A stretch of DNA of 12,563 nt from an uncultured Asticcacaulis sp. (GCA_946482045.1 CAMLPZ010000105.1:1-12563), one strand, 5' to 3'; positions 1 through 6,630 are shown, counted from the stretch's first letter. A program made the numbers and translations. Notes: generated by a model from the letters alone, not told the origin.

Positions 1-76
1 GCAGGTGTTAGATATCCATCGCTAAGGTTTCGACGCGATCCATAACAGCGTTCGTAAAGATGGGATAAGACGCAGA

Positions 77-1408
77 TCAGGGCTTCTTCATCAGGTCCAG
101 CACCGCGGCCGTCATCGCCGTCGCGCCGGTCACGACCGCCGGCTCCGGCGCGATCTTGAACAGCGGCGAATGGTGCGACGGCACCGGTGGGCCGCCCGCC
201 TCGGCGGCATCGAGCGCCGCCTTGGGCGTTCCGCCAACAGCGAAGTAATAGCCGGGAACCTTATGATCCGTCTGAACAAAATAGGCGAAGTCCTCGGCGC
301 CCATGGTTTTTTGCTCGAACGGCACAACAGCCTCCTGCCCCAGGGCCTGAACCATGACCGCGTTCAAACGCCGCGCCAGGGCCGGATCGTTTTTCGTGAC
401 CGGCGTGCCCTCGATTGCCTTCACCACCGGCAACTTATCTTCAGGCAGGCCATTAAGCCGCCCGACATTGGCCGAGACACGCCGGATAGCGGCAATCAGC
501 ATGGCGCGCGTCTCCTCGTCATTGGCGCGCACTGTCACCTGGAGGTCGGCGTGATCCGAGATGATGTTGTGCTTGGTGCCGGCATGGAACGCCCCGACCG
601 TGATGACGCCCGGCTTCAGCGGCGGCTTTTCGCGGCTGATAATCCCCTGAAGCGCGACAACCAACTGGCTGGCGATATAAACCGGGTCCTTGCCGGTGTG
701 CGGCGCGGCGCCATGGGCGCCAACGCCCGGCACGGTGATGTCGAGCGAATCCGAGGACGAATACTGGATGTCCTCCGAGGCCGATACCATACCTGTCGGC
801 AGCATCGAATTAACGTGCCACGCCAAAGCGTAGTCAGGCTTGGGGAAGCGCGTGTAGAGCCCGTCGGCCAGCATCGCCTTGGCGCCGGCGATCCGCTCTT
901 CGGCCGGCTGGACGATCATGACCACCGTCCCCGACCAACGGTCCTTCATGGCCGCCAGGCGGCGCGCGGTCGCCACCAGTCCGACGATGTGCGTATCGTG
1001 GCCACAGGCATGCATAACGGGATTTTCAACGCCGTCGACGCCGACCTGGCGTGCCACCGACATATTCGAAAGCCCTGAGGCCTCCTTGACCGGCAGGCCG
1101 TCCATGTCGGCGCGGATGAGGACGACCGGACCCGGCCCATTGCGCAGGATCGCGACCACGCCGGTGCCGCCAACCTTTTCGGTTACCTCGGCACCAGTAG
1201 CGCGCAACTCCTTGGCCATGCGCGCGGCGGTCTTGACCTCCATGTGGCTCAGTTCAGGATTACGGTGAAAATGATCCCATAAGACCCCGAGATCCTTGTC
1301 ATAATCGGCCTTGATAGCGGCGGCATAATCCGGCTGCGCCATGGCGGGTGCTACGGCCACAAGCGCCAGAACCGGCAGTAAAACCTTAAGTCCGTGTGGC
1401 AGTGCCAT
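77..1408 (-). CDS. Exported M20D-family amidohydrolase/metallopeptidase
   Basis: 443 aa, a usual length for M20D amidohydrolases (hippurate hydrolase, IAA-amino-acid hydrolase, N-acyl amino acid deacylase type), which cleave an amide bond with a two-metal centre. A signal peptide is visible: hydrophobic residues 7-22, then AMA before Q25, so the protein is probably periplasmic. Candidate metal ligands fit the family: D101-x-D103, C135 and H137 in HACGHDTH (133-140), E170-E171 in PAEE, H198 in AWHVN, and H413 in SHHSPLF. MGAEDF (369-374) is the conserved late motif. The dimerisation (lid) domain spans roughly 215-330. The ATG has GGGGA upstream (1414-1418). It lies 59 bp downstream of the SDR gene on the same strand and could be cotranscribed. 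The substrate cannot be told from sequence; family assignment is firm. Confidence 0.93.
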   Translation of the reverse strand: MALPHGLKVLLPVLALVAVAPAMAQPDYAAAIKADYDKDLGVLWDHFHRNPELSHMEVKTAARMAKELRATGAEVTEKVGGTGVVAILRNGPGPVVLIRADMDGLPVKEASGLSNMSVARQVGVDGVENPVMHACGHDTHIVGLVATARRLAAMKDRWSGTVVMIVQPAEERIAGAKAMLADGLYTRFPKPDYALAWHVNSMLPTGMVSASEDIQYSSSDSLDITVPGVGAHGAAPHTGKDPVYIASQLVVALQGIISREKPPLKPGVITVGAFHAGTKHNIISDHADLQVTVRANDEETRAMLIAAIRRVSANVGRLNGLPEDKLPVVKAIEGTPVTKNDPALARRLNAVMVQALGQEAVVPFEQKTMGAEDFAYFVQTDHKVPGYYFAVGGTPKAALDAAEAGGPPVPSHHSPLFKIAPEPAVVTGATAMTAAVLDLMKKP

Positions 1409-1467
1409 GACAATCCCCGTGTGCGCGACGCCAGAGGGGACATCAGTTTGATGAAGGCGTCAAGCCG

Positions 1468-2217
1468 TCAACCATTGCGCAGCAACCTGCCCGCAAAGCC
1501 CGGCGCCCAGCGATGAATAAGCCGCAACCACCGCGCCTTGCCGACCCAGACCTCCGCACTGCCCATTTCGATGCCGGCGACGACCTGCCGGGCAGCCGCC
1601 GACGCCGGCATCTTGGCGCCGCCACGCGCGCGCGTCATAGCGGTATCGACATAGGCCATGACCACGTCGATAACGTTGATCGTGGGCGCCGCATCCTCAC
1701 AGCGGTAACGCAGGGCTGCACCGAAGGTCCGCAAAGCTGATTTGGTCGCACAGTAGACCGGCGCGGTGCGTTTGGGCGATATGGCCAGGCCTGAAGCAAT
1801 ATTGACGATTGCCGCCTCTGGCTGGCGCGCCAGTACCGGCATTAAACCGAAACTCAAGGCCACTGGCGCCGTCAGGTTGAGGCTGATCTCGCCACGAAAG
1901 GCGTCAATCAAACCGTTATCCCCAATGCCGGTGTCAGGCAGATTCCATTGCACGCCGGCGTTATTGACCAATATCGACAGGCCGGGCCAGCGTTTGGCGA
2001 TCTCCGCCACGACACGGTCCTGTTCCGATGTGACCGACAGATCGGCGATCAGTTCCTCCCCCGGCCCGGGAAGCGCCTGCACTGTGGCCTGGGCCGCCTC
2101 AGCGTGACGCGCAACGACGATGACATGCGCGCCCTTTTGCGACAGACGCAGGGCGATTTCGCGGCCGATTCCGGCGCTGCCGCCGGTCACCACGGCGATC
2201 TTTCCAGAGAGACGCAT
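1468..2217 (-). CDS. SDR-family NAD(P)-dependent oxidoreductase
   Basis: 249 aa classical short-chain dehydrogenase/reductase with a Rossmann fold. Visible motifs are the cofactor loop TGGSAGIG (11-18), D59 at the adenine-contact position, NNAG (85-88), N114, and the catalytic S142, Y155 and K159 (YCATK). The sequence around Y155 (APVYCATKSALRTF) resembles the DltE-like group (COG3967), but the substrate is unknown. An upstream in-frame ATG at 2262 would add 15 residues; I prefer 2217 because AAGGGAA sits just ahead of it and the protein then begins with the usual RLSGKIAVVTGG. The gene is divergent from a TetR regulator with a 66 bp gap holding a palindrome, so it is the likely target of that regulator. 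It precedes the M20D gene by 59 bp. Confidence 0.93.
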   Translation of the reverse strand: MRLSGKIAVVTGGSAGIGREIALRLSQKGAHVIVVARHAEAAQATVQALPGPGEELIADLSVTSEQDRVVAEIAKRWPGLSILVNNAGVQWNLPDTGIGDNGLIDAFRGEISLNLTAPVALSFGLMPVLARQPEAAIVNIASGLAISPKRTAPVYCATKSALRTFGAALRYRCEDAAPTINVIDVVMAYVDTAMTRARGGAKMPASAAARQVVAGIEMGSAEVWVGKARWLRLIHRWAPGFAGRLLRNG

Positions 2218-2255
2218 TGGAATTCCCTTGCCATTAAACGACAATCGGCAATCTA

Positions 2256-2269
2256 TGAGCAATTACTCA
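2256..2269. promoter_or_regulatory. Candidate TetR operator between SDR and TetR genes
   Basis: The sequence TGAGCAATTACTCA is an imperfect palindrome, matching its own reverse complement at 12 of 14 positions (TGAG-Y-AATT-R-CTCA). It is the clearest dyad in the 66 bp gap between the two divergent start codons. TetR-family repressors commonly bind such a site and control themselves and the divergent neighbour. A weak plus-strand -35-like TTGCCA (2228-2233) lies upstream, which would put the dyad over the -10/+1 region. The assignment rests on position and symmetry only. Confidence 0.45.
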
Positions 2270-2283
2270 CATCAGCTACTCGC

Positions 2284-2910
2284 ATGCCTCAGCCATCCAT
2301 CGATCCCCGCAAACGCCCGCGGCAGCCGCGCTCGGCGGCCACCTTTGACGCTATTCTCGAAGCGTCGGCTCGCATTCTGGAGGTGGGCGGGCTTGCGGCC
2401 TTCAACACCAATGCGGTGGCCGAAGCCGCCGGAGTCAGCATCGGCAGCCTCTATCAGTACTTTCCGTCGAAAGAGGCCATCCTGACCGAGTTGATCCGGC
2501 GCAAGCGCACCGCCCTGCTCGAAGGGCTGTGCGCTGTCGCCCTGCCCGACCTGCGCTCAACATTGAATGCCCTGATCCGCGCCGGGCTGATGATGCACCT
2601 GTCGCGACCGGCCCTTGCCCGCAGTCTCGACTATGCCGAGGCCACGCTGCCGCTGGGCGCCGAAACCGCCACTTTGAAACAGCAGATTGGCGCAGCCATA
2701 GCGGAAGCCCTGCGGGCCCGCGGAATTGCCGATGCCGATATTTGCGCGCGCGACCTGACCGCCATCTGCCGCGCCATGGCCGAAGCGGCTGTTAATGCCG
2801 GCGAAAGAGACAGCGGCGCGCTGGAAGCCCGTGTCCAGCGCGCCGTCTTTGGCTATCTGGGGCTGAATTATGCCGGGCCATCATCCGACAGGGCCGACAT
2901 GTCCATGTAG
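2284..2910 (+). CDS. TetR/AcrR-family transcriptional regulator
   Basis: 208 aa from the ATG at 2284. The N-terminal DNA-binding domain spans about residues 17-67, with the helix-turn-helix at 42-60: NAVAEAAGVSIGSLYQYF is the classic TetR recognition region, followed by SKEAIL. The C-terminal ligand/dimer domain (about 70-195) is alanine-rich and helical, with no recognisable effector signature. The reading frame is open upstream to 1948, but that stretch is antisense to the SDR gene; this start leaves a short basic tail before helix 1, as usual. No good Shine-Dalgarno precedes the ATG, so translation may be weak. Divergent from the SDR gene, which it probably controls. Its last 43 bp overlap the 3' end of the convergent VOC gene. 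Confidence 0.9.
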   Translation: MPQPSIDPRKRPRQPRSAATFDAILEASARILEVGGLAAFNTNAVAEAAGVSIGSLYQYFPSKEAILTELIRRKRTALLEGLCAVALPDLRSTLNALIRAGLMMHLSRPALARSLDYAEATLPLGAETATLKQQIGAAIAEALRARGIADADICARDLTAICRAMAEAAVNAGERDSGALEARVQRAVFGYLGLNYAGPSSDRADMSM

Positions 2911-3287
2911 ACCGGCTCAAACGTATGGCCATCGGGATCTTCGAAGCTGCGGCCATACATGAAGCCCAGATCCTGCTTCTCGCGGATATCGGCCTTGCCA
3001 CCATTGGCGGCGGCCGCTTCCACGATGGCATCGACCTCGTCACGGCTGTCACGCGAAAGCGCCAGCAGCACGGAACTCGTGGTCTTGGCATCGCCGATCG
3101 CCTTGGGCGTAAAGGTCTGATAGTAGTCGCGCGTCAGCAGCATGAAGGTGATGGTGTCCGACCATACCATCGAGGCGGCATTGTCGTCACTGAACTGCAT
3201 GTTTTGCTCGCAGCCAATGGCCTTATAGAAGGCAATCGATGCCTTGAGATCGGCGACGGGCAGGTTGACGAAAATCATCTTGGTCAT
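2868..3287 (-). CDS. VOC-family protein, predicted lactoylglutathione lyase-like
   Basis: 139 aa, one vicinal-oxygen-chelate module pair. It resembles the COG3607 group annotated as predicted lactoylglutathione lyase or bleomycin-resistance-like. Visible family features: MIFVNLPVADL at the N terminus, AFYKAIG, SDTITFMLLT, TTSSVLLALS, and GFMYGRSFEDPDGHTFEPVYMD near the end (G108-D129), with H121 and E124 as candidate metal ligands. The true reaction of this group is not established, so a glyoxalase role is inference. A strong AGGAG (3296-3300) lies 8 nt before the ATG. The 3' end overlaps the convergent TetR gene by 43 bp. The mRNA leader contains a stem-loop that reaches into the ribosome site (separate entry). 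Confidence 0.9.
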   Translation of the reverse strand: MTKMIFVNLPVADLKASIAFYKAIGCEQNMQFSDDNAASMVWSDTITFMLLTRDYYQTFTPKAIGDAKTTSSVLLALSRDSRDEVDAIVEAAAANGGKADIREKQDLGFMYGRSFEDPDGHTFEPVYMDMSALSDDGPA

Positions 3288-3294
3288 GGCGTTA

Positions 3295-3333
3295 TCTCCT
3301 GTGACAAGCCGAGGACAATTCCTCTTACACAGG
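3295..3333 (-). promoter_or_regulatory. Leader stem-loop overlapping the VOC gene ribosome site
   Basis: On the minus strand the leader reads CCTGTG (3333-3328), then GAGGA (3324-3320), ATTG, TCCTC (3315-3311), then CACAGG (3303-3298), running directly into the Shine-Dalgarno AGGAGA (3300-3295). The outer 6 bp and inner 5 bp stems are both perfect, and the outer stem pairs the first three bases of the ribosome site. TCCT at 3315-3312 could instead pair with the Shine-Dalgarno AGGA, so two exclusive folds are possible. This assumes transcription starts upstream of 3333. As DNA, the same dyad could be a protein-binding site. Confidence 0.35.
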
Positions 3334-3378
3334 CACTACGAACGCCCCCGGACGGAATCGACAACGCCCTCAAAAAAG

Positions 3379-3407
3379 TTTTAGCGGTTCGACGCTACCG
3401 ACATAAT
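3379..3407 (+). promoter_or_regulatory. Possible promoter of tag
   Basis: CATAAT at 3402-3407 matches the -10 consensus at 5 of 6 positions, with TTTTAG (3379-3384) 17 bp upstream as a weak -35. It is the best sigma-70-like pair I could find in the 170 bp gap between the divergent VOC and tag starts. I saw no alphaproteobacterial LexA box (GTTC-N7-GTTC) here. Confidence 0.3.
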
Positions 3408-3457
3408 CTGACACCCGCATCGTCAGAATCGCATGAACTTCTTCGCAAGGACACGCT

Positions 3458-4048
3458 GTGAACCAAACACTTCCCGGACCCGATGGCCGCCCCCGCTGCC
3501 GCTGGTGCCTCTCCACACCGGAGTATCTCAGCTATCATGACACCGAATGGGGTTTTCCGGTGCGCGACGACCGCCGTCTGTTCGAAAAGCTATGTCTGGA
3601 AGGTTTCCAGTCGGGGCTAAGCTGGCGCACCATATTGACCAAACGTGAGAACTTCCGGGTCGCCTTCCACGATTTCGACTTCGACAGGATCGCCGCCTTC
3701 GATGAGGCTGATGTCACGCGCCTGCTTGCCGATGCCGGCATCGTCCGCCACCGCGGCAAGATCGAAGCCGTCATCAACAATGCCCGCCGCGCTCAGGAAC
3801 TGGTGCGCAAGGAAGGCTCTCTGGCCGCCTATGTCTGGCGTTATGAACCCAAGCCCGAGGAACTGAGCGCACCACAAACACAATCCACGTCTCCGGCGTC
3901 AATCGCCCTGTCTAAGGACCTGAAAAAGCGCGGCTGGAAGTTTGTCGGCCCGACGACCGTCTTCGCCTTCATGCAGGCCATGGGATTGATCAACGACCAT
4001 GCCGAGGGCTGCGTCATCCGCGCCGAGGCCGAAAAAGGCCGCCGATAA
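3458..4048 (+). CDS. tag: DNA-3-methyladenine glycosylase I
   Basis: 196 aa, close to the family length. The enzyme removes 3-methyladenine from alkylated DNA and starts base excision repair. Aligning by eye to E. coli Tag gives a constant offset of 10 residues in the first half: zinc ligands C14 and H27 here, then H181 and C185 in NDHAEGC; the base-recognition E48 in CLEGFQSGLSW (46-56), and W56, which stacks on the base. RKxxF-type and RHRGKI segments are also conserved. The start is GTG at 3458, chosen because AAGGA (3447-3451) lies 6 nt upstream and no in-frame ATG precedes C14. The gene converges on the esterase gene with only 2 bp between stop codons and no obvious terminator. A second alkylation-repair gene lies 1.8 kb downstream on the same strand. 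Confidence 0.95.
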   Translation: MNQTLPGPDGRPRCRWCLSTPEYLSYHDTEWGFPVRDDRRLFEKLCLEGFQSGLSWRTILTKRENFRVAFHDFDFDRIAAFDEADVTRLLADAGIVRHRGKIEAVINNARRAQELVRKEGSLAAYVWRYEPKPEELSAPQTQSTSPASIALSKDLKKRGWKFVGPTTVFAFMQAMGLINDHAEGCVIRAEAEKGRR

Positions 4049-4050
4049 AA

Positions 4051-4947
4051 TCAGTTACGGCGAAAGCTTAAGAAAAAGCTCCACATGGCGTCGTTGTCGG
4101 CGACCCAGCTATGGCCGCCACCGACAGTGATGCGGCCTGCGACATCGGCGCCATCGCGGCAGCCGGAATAGCGTTCCTCATAGACGCCCTGCGCGACCCA
4201 CTGCGTCACCGGCGCTGTCCGGCAATCATTGAGCTCAGCCCAGCGCTGCTCGGCGGCGTGCATGGTGTATTGCCAATAGCCGGCGCCTCCGCCCTGAATG
4301 GGGTTGGTCGTGTCCTTGTCGCCGGCGAAGGCCATGACCGGCATCGGCCGCGACGGTTGGCAGGTCGCGGGATCGGGTATTGCCGGATCGGCCTTCGACG
4401 GATTACCGGCGCGCAGGCCGACCACGGGCGCGATGGCGGCAAAATGCTCAGCCGCCACGCAGCCCAGCCACGACGTCATACGCCCGCCGCCCGACAGCCC
4501 GGTAACATAGACGCGCGAACGGTCGGCACATCGCTGCCCTGCCAGCCAGTCGATGGCGGCTATGATATAGGCGACGTCGTCAGGGTCGTTGGGACCAGGG
4601 ATATTGCCGGCCACAGTCGGTACGCCTGGGATATTCCAGACAAAGCCTTTGTCATGGGGGATACCGGCGTCGGGCGCCGCGACCATAAACCCATGGCGAT
4701 CGGCGGCTTCGGCAAGCTTCGAGTCTTTCAACATGGCCGCTCCGGTCCCGCCCGAACCATGCAGCAGAAAGACCAGCGGCGCCGGCCTGGCTGGATCAAA
4801 ACCGCGTGGCAGGTGGATCAACATTGACCGGCCAGTCTGGCCGATGGCCACGCTCTGCGCCGTCCCCGCCACACCGCAATCCGCCTGTGCGGCGCCGCCA
4901 AAACAGGCAAGCGCAAATGCGCATAATGCTACCCAAATCCGGTTCAT
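4051..4947 (-). CDS. Secreted PHB-depolymerase/LpqC-like alpha/beta-hydrolase esterase
   Basis: 298 aa from the ATG at 4947. The N terminus is a signal peptide (hydrophobic 4-18, AQA before D23), so export is expected; a lipobox is not convincing. Alpha/beta-hydrolase features are the oxyanion motif HGSGG (63-67), nucleophile S152 in GLSGG (150-154), probable acid D212 in GDKDTTNP, and H279 in VGGGHSW (275-281). GGGHxW is typical of the PHB depolymerase/feruloyl esterase/LpqC group (COG3509). The mature chain has six cysteines (24, 140, 163, 196, 242, 263), consistent with three disulphides. The frame is open 58 codons upstream, but 4947 is preferred for the signal peptide and for AGAGGA just ahead. 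Its ATG overlaps the TGA of the 95-aa gene (ATGA). The natural ester substrate is unknown. Confidence 0.9.
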   Translation of the reverse strand: MNRIWVALCAFALACFGGAAQADCGVAGTAQSVAIGQTGRSMLIHLPRGFDPARPAPLVFLLHGSGGTGAAMLKDSKLAEAADRHGFMVAAPDAGIPHDKGFVWNIPGVPTVAGNIPGPNDPDDVAYIIAAIDWLAGQRCADRSRVYVTGLSGGGRMTSWLGCVAAEHFAAIAPVVGLRAGNPSKADPAIPDPATCQPSRPMPVMAFAGDKDTTNPIQGGGAGYWQYTMHAAEQRWAELNDCRTAPVTQWVAQGVYEERYSGCRDGADVAGRITVGGGHSWVADNDAMWSFFLSFRRN

Positions 4948-5231
4948 GTGTCCTCTTGCGGGTGGTGGTCTATGGCGGCGCGCGGCGCGTCCGGCGCCTG
5001 GCTGTCCAATGATTGACGATAGGCAATACAGCCGCGCATGAATTGCGGCCATTCCGGCACCAGAATGTCCCGCCTGGCCGGTTCTGGCAACAATCCCCAC
5101 AGTGCGGGATGATGCCAGCACAGTTCGTGTCCACTCGAATCCCTGTGCTCGCGGATAGCGGCGCGCAGCCGCCGCACCTCGGCGATCAACGCCTCGCGGT
5201 CGAGCGTCTCAAGGTCCTGGTCGATGTCCAT
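4944..5231 (-). CDS. Conserved small protein of unknown function (95 aa)
   Basis: 95 aa, cytoplasmic (no signal or membrane segment). Residues 8-29 should form an amphipathic, charged helix (LDREALIAEVRRLRAAIREH). The core, about 29-50, carries H29, H35, C38, H40 and H41 (SGHELCWHHPALWGLLPE), a dense set of possible metal ligands, followed by a tryptophan-rich PEWPQFMRGCIAYRQSL. The tail is polar. I recall similar small hypothetical proteins in other proteobacteria but know no function for them. The gene is real: AGGAG precedes the ATG at the right distance, and its TGA overlaps the esterase ATG (ATGA), implying translational coupling. The globin gene ends 65 bp upstream on the same strand with no clear terminator, so all three may share a transcript. 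Confidence 0.75.
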   Translation of the reverse strand: MDIDQDLETLDREALIAEVRRLRAAIREHRDSSGHELCWHHPALWGLLPEPARRDILVPEWPQFMRGCIAYRQSLDSQAPDAPRAAIDHHPQEDT

Positions 5232-5296
5232 AGCGTCTCCTGAGGCCCCGGCGGCAAGGTACCGTCAACCATCACACGCGTACAGACACTTGGCCG

Positions 5297-5764
5297 TTAT
5301 CCCAGCCATGGCCCGCCCGGCGGTCCCCAGTTCCATTGCGGCATCGGCGCGTTGGGGTCGGAGGTCGCGCCCGGTTGCGAGTTCAGTTTCGCCAGCCGCG
5401 TGCCCCATTCGAGATAACCGACAAAGGCCGCGCGGAACTCCGGATCGTCGGGTAAGCCGGCCTCGTCGGCCGTATCGAGCATCAGATCGACCCAGGCGCG
5501 GCGCTGTTCTTCGGTCAGCGACCGGTTGAAATGGTGCGCAACCATGCCGGCATGAGAGCCGCCAATCTCGCTATAGGCCTTGGGACCGCCGAACACCTCG
5601 GTCAGAAAGGCCGCCACATGTTTCGAATGCGCAGGTGACATGCCGGCGAATACCGACGCAAGGACCGGATGCTGCGGCACCTTGGCGTAGAACAGCTCGG
5701 TCAGTGTCTCGAAAGCGGGCTGACCACCAGCCCATTCCGCCAGGCTTGGAATCTCATTCATCAT
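5297..5764 (-). CDS. Group II truncated haemoglobin (TrHbO-like)
   Basis: 155 aa. A haem-binding globin of the two-over-two type; family members bind O2, NO or peroxide and are usually tied to oxidative or nitrosative stress. Visible features are FYAKV (25-29, Y26 as likely B10), VFAGMSPAHSKHVAAFLTEVFGGP (38-61), probable proximal H78 in MVAHHF, and W91 in RRAWVDLM, the tryptophan typical of groups II and III at G8. The C terminus is extended by about 28 polar, Pro/Trp-rich residues (PMPQWNWGPPGGPW), as in many alphaproteobacterial members. Two ATGs are adjacent (5764, 5761); AAGGAG (5771-5776) serves either. The frame is open upstream to 6250, but that is antisense to the methyltransferase gene and not part of this protein. 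Divergent from the methyltransferase, 66 bp apart. Confidence 0.93.
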   Translation of the reverse strand: MMNEIPSLAEWAGGQPAFETLTELFYAKVPQHPVLASVFAGMSPAHSKHVAAFLTEVFGGPKAYSEIGGSHAGMVAHHFNRSLTEEQRRAWVDLMLDTADEAGLPDDPEFRAAFVGYLEWGTRLAKLNSQPGATSDPNAPMPQWNWGPPGGPWLG

Positions 5765-5830
5765 CGCGCTCTCCTTGCTTTCCCTGCCCATACTGCCAAT
5801 TTTATGGTCCGGTTTATATAGGGTCCCGGC
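5765..5830. promoter_or_regulatory. Divergent control region, globin and alkylguanine methyltransferase
   Basis: This 66 bp gap holds both start regions. On the plus strand TATATA (5815-5820) is a plausible -10 for the methyltransferase, giving a very short leader; the -35 (CTGCCA, 5793-5798) is weak. On the minus strand TAAAAT is a possible -10 for the globin without a good -35. It is more AT-rich than its surroundings. No convincing operator dyad was seen. Confidence 0.35.
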
Positions 5831-6385
5831 ATGATTCCACACTATGCGCTCTTCGATACAGCTGCAGGTTTTTGCGGGCTGGCATGGACGGCCAATGGCA
5901 TCGTGCGCTTTCAGTTGCCCGGCCAAAGCCGTGAGGACACCGAACGCCTGCTCAAGCGCCGACTGCCCGACATGCAGCCCGGCACGCCGACGGCCGAGAT
6001 CGCCGCGACGATCGAAGCCGTGAAGCGCTACTTCGCAGGCGAATCGGTCGATTTCGAGCACGTGCCCGTCGATCTCACCGGCCAGGATGATTTCTTCAAA
6101 GCGATCTACACAGCCTTGCGCCAGGTCGGCTGGGGCCAGACCACGACCTATGGCGCTCTGGCCAAACAGCTTGGCGCCGGCCCCGAAGCCGCGCGAGCTG
6201 TCGGCGTCGCCATGGGGCGCAATCCGGTGGCGTTGATCATCCCATGTCACCGTTGCCTGGCCGCCGGCGGCAAGCTCGGCGGCTTCTCAGCGCCCGGCGG
6301 TTCGGAGACCAAGCTGAAAATGCTGGAACTGGAAGGCCACCACCTCGCCCCGCCGCCACCCGCGCAGCAGGCGTTTGATTTCTGA
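5831..6385 (+). CDS. ogt: Methylated-DNA--[protein]-cysteine S-methyltransferase (O6-alkylguanine)
   Basis: 184 aa. A suicide repair protein that moves an alkyl group from O6 of guanine to its own cysteine. The acceptor is C139 in PCHR (138-141), within LIIPCHRCLAAGGKLGGF. Matching the human protein by motif: Y107 (helix-turn-helix tyrosine), R122 (arginine finger in AARAVG) and N131 (RNP hinge). An N-terminal RNase-H-like domain covers about 1-85. The length and absence of an Ada N-terminal metal domain or AraC-type domain point to an Ogt-type enzyme. The ATG at 5831 has only a weak AGGG upstream; no other in-frame start fits better. The C-terminal tail is proline-rich. Divergent from the globin and on the same strand as tag, 1.8 kb away. 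Confidence 0.94.
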   Translation: MIPHYALFDTAAGFCGLAWTANGIVRFQLPGQSREDTERLLKRRLPDMQPGTPTAEIAATIEAVKRYFAGESVDFEHVPVDLTGQDDFFKAIYTALRQVGWGQTTTYGALAKQLGAGPEAARAVGVAMGRNPVALIIPCHRCLAAGGKLGGFSAPGGSETKLKMLELEGHHLAPPPPAQQAFDF

Positions 6386-6394
6386 TCCTCTTTA

Positions 6395-6592
6395 CCGCCC
6401 CACTTGTGGGGCGGGGGACCGTTTGGCCGAAAGGCCAAATGGTGGTGGGGGCCTTTGTTCAGAAAGTGGCTCAGGTCGACCGCGAAACACCAATGACTCA
6501 ATGGCGCTTTTTTTCTACGCGAAGGCCCCCACCACCGCATCTCGCTCGCTGCGCTCGCTCGTGCGGTACCCCTCCCCAGCAAGCTAGGGAGG
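6395..6592. repeat. Paired-hairpin repeat element 1 (two units, tails facing inward)
   Basis: Fills most of the 245 bp gap between the convergent methyltransferase and ABC-F stops; no gene is seen. Left unit, plus strand: hairpin A CCGCCCCAC, TT, GTGGGGCGG (6395-6414); hairpin B ACCGTTTGGCC, GAAA, GGCCAAATGGT (6418-6443, one G-T pair); then a GGTGGGGGCCTT tail. Right unit, minus strand: hairpin A CCTCCCTAGC, TT, GCTGGGGAGG (6592-6571, one T-G pair); B closed by ACCGCA and TGCGGT (6534-6539, 6562-6567) around GCGA repeats; the same tail. The tails form a perfect 15 bp inverted repeat (6441-6455 and 6522-6536) about a 66 bp centre. It may also act as a bidirectional terminator, though no long T run follows. 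Confidence 0.8.
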
Positions 6593-6630
6593 TATAAGAA
6601 AGGGGCGCTCACCCAACAGACACTGATTGA

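Noticed and set aside
170..1078. Long plus-strand open frame (302 codons) opposite the amidohydrolase
   Set aside because: Antisense to a gene with complete catalytic motifs; arginine/histidine-rich composition typical of GC-rich shadow frames and no recognisable domain.
1427..1461. Nested inverted repeat GACGCC...GGCGTC with inner CATCA/TGATG between the SDR and amidohydrolase genes
   Set aside because: No T run follows on the minus strand, stems are only 6 and 5 bp, and a terminator role cannot be supported; it may be chance.
1948..2283. N-terminal extension of the TetR regulator to 320 residues
   Set aside because: The extra region is antisense to the SDR gene and resembles nothing; the TetR fold is complete from 2284.
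4027..4080. Small hairpins GGCC/GGCC and AGCTT/AAGCT around the tag/esterase convergent stops
   Set aside because: Short stems inside coding sequence without T tracts; not convincing as terminators.
5765..6250. N-terminal extension of the globin into a 317-codon fusion protein
   Set aside because: The extension is antisense to the methyltransferase gene; a good AAGGAG precedes the internal ATG at 5764, where globin homology starts.
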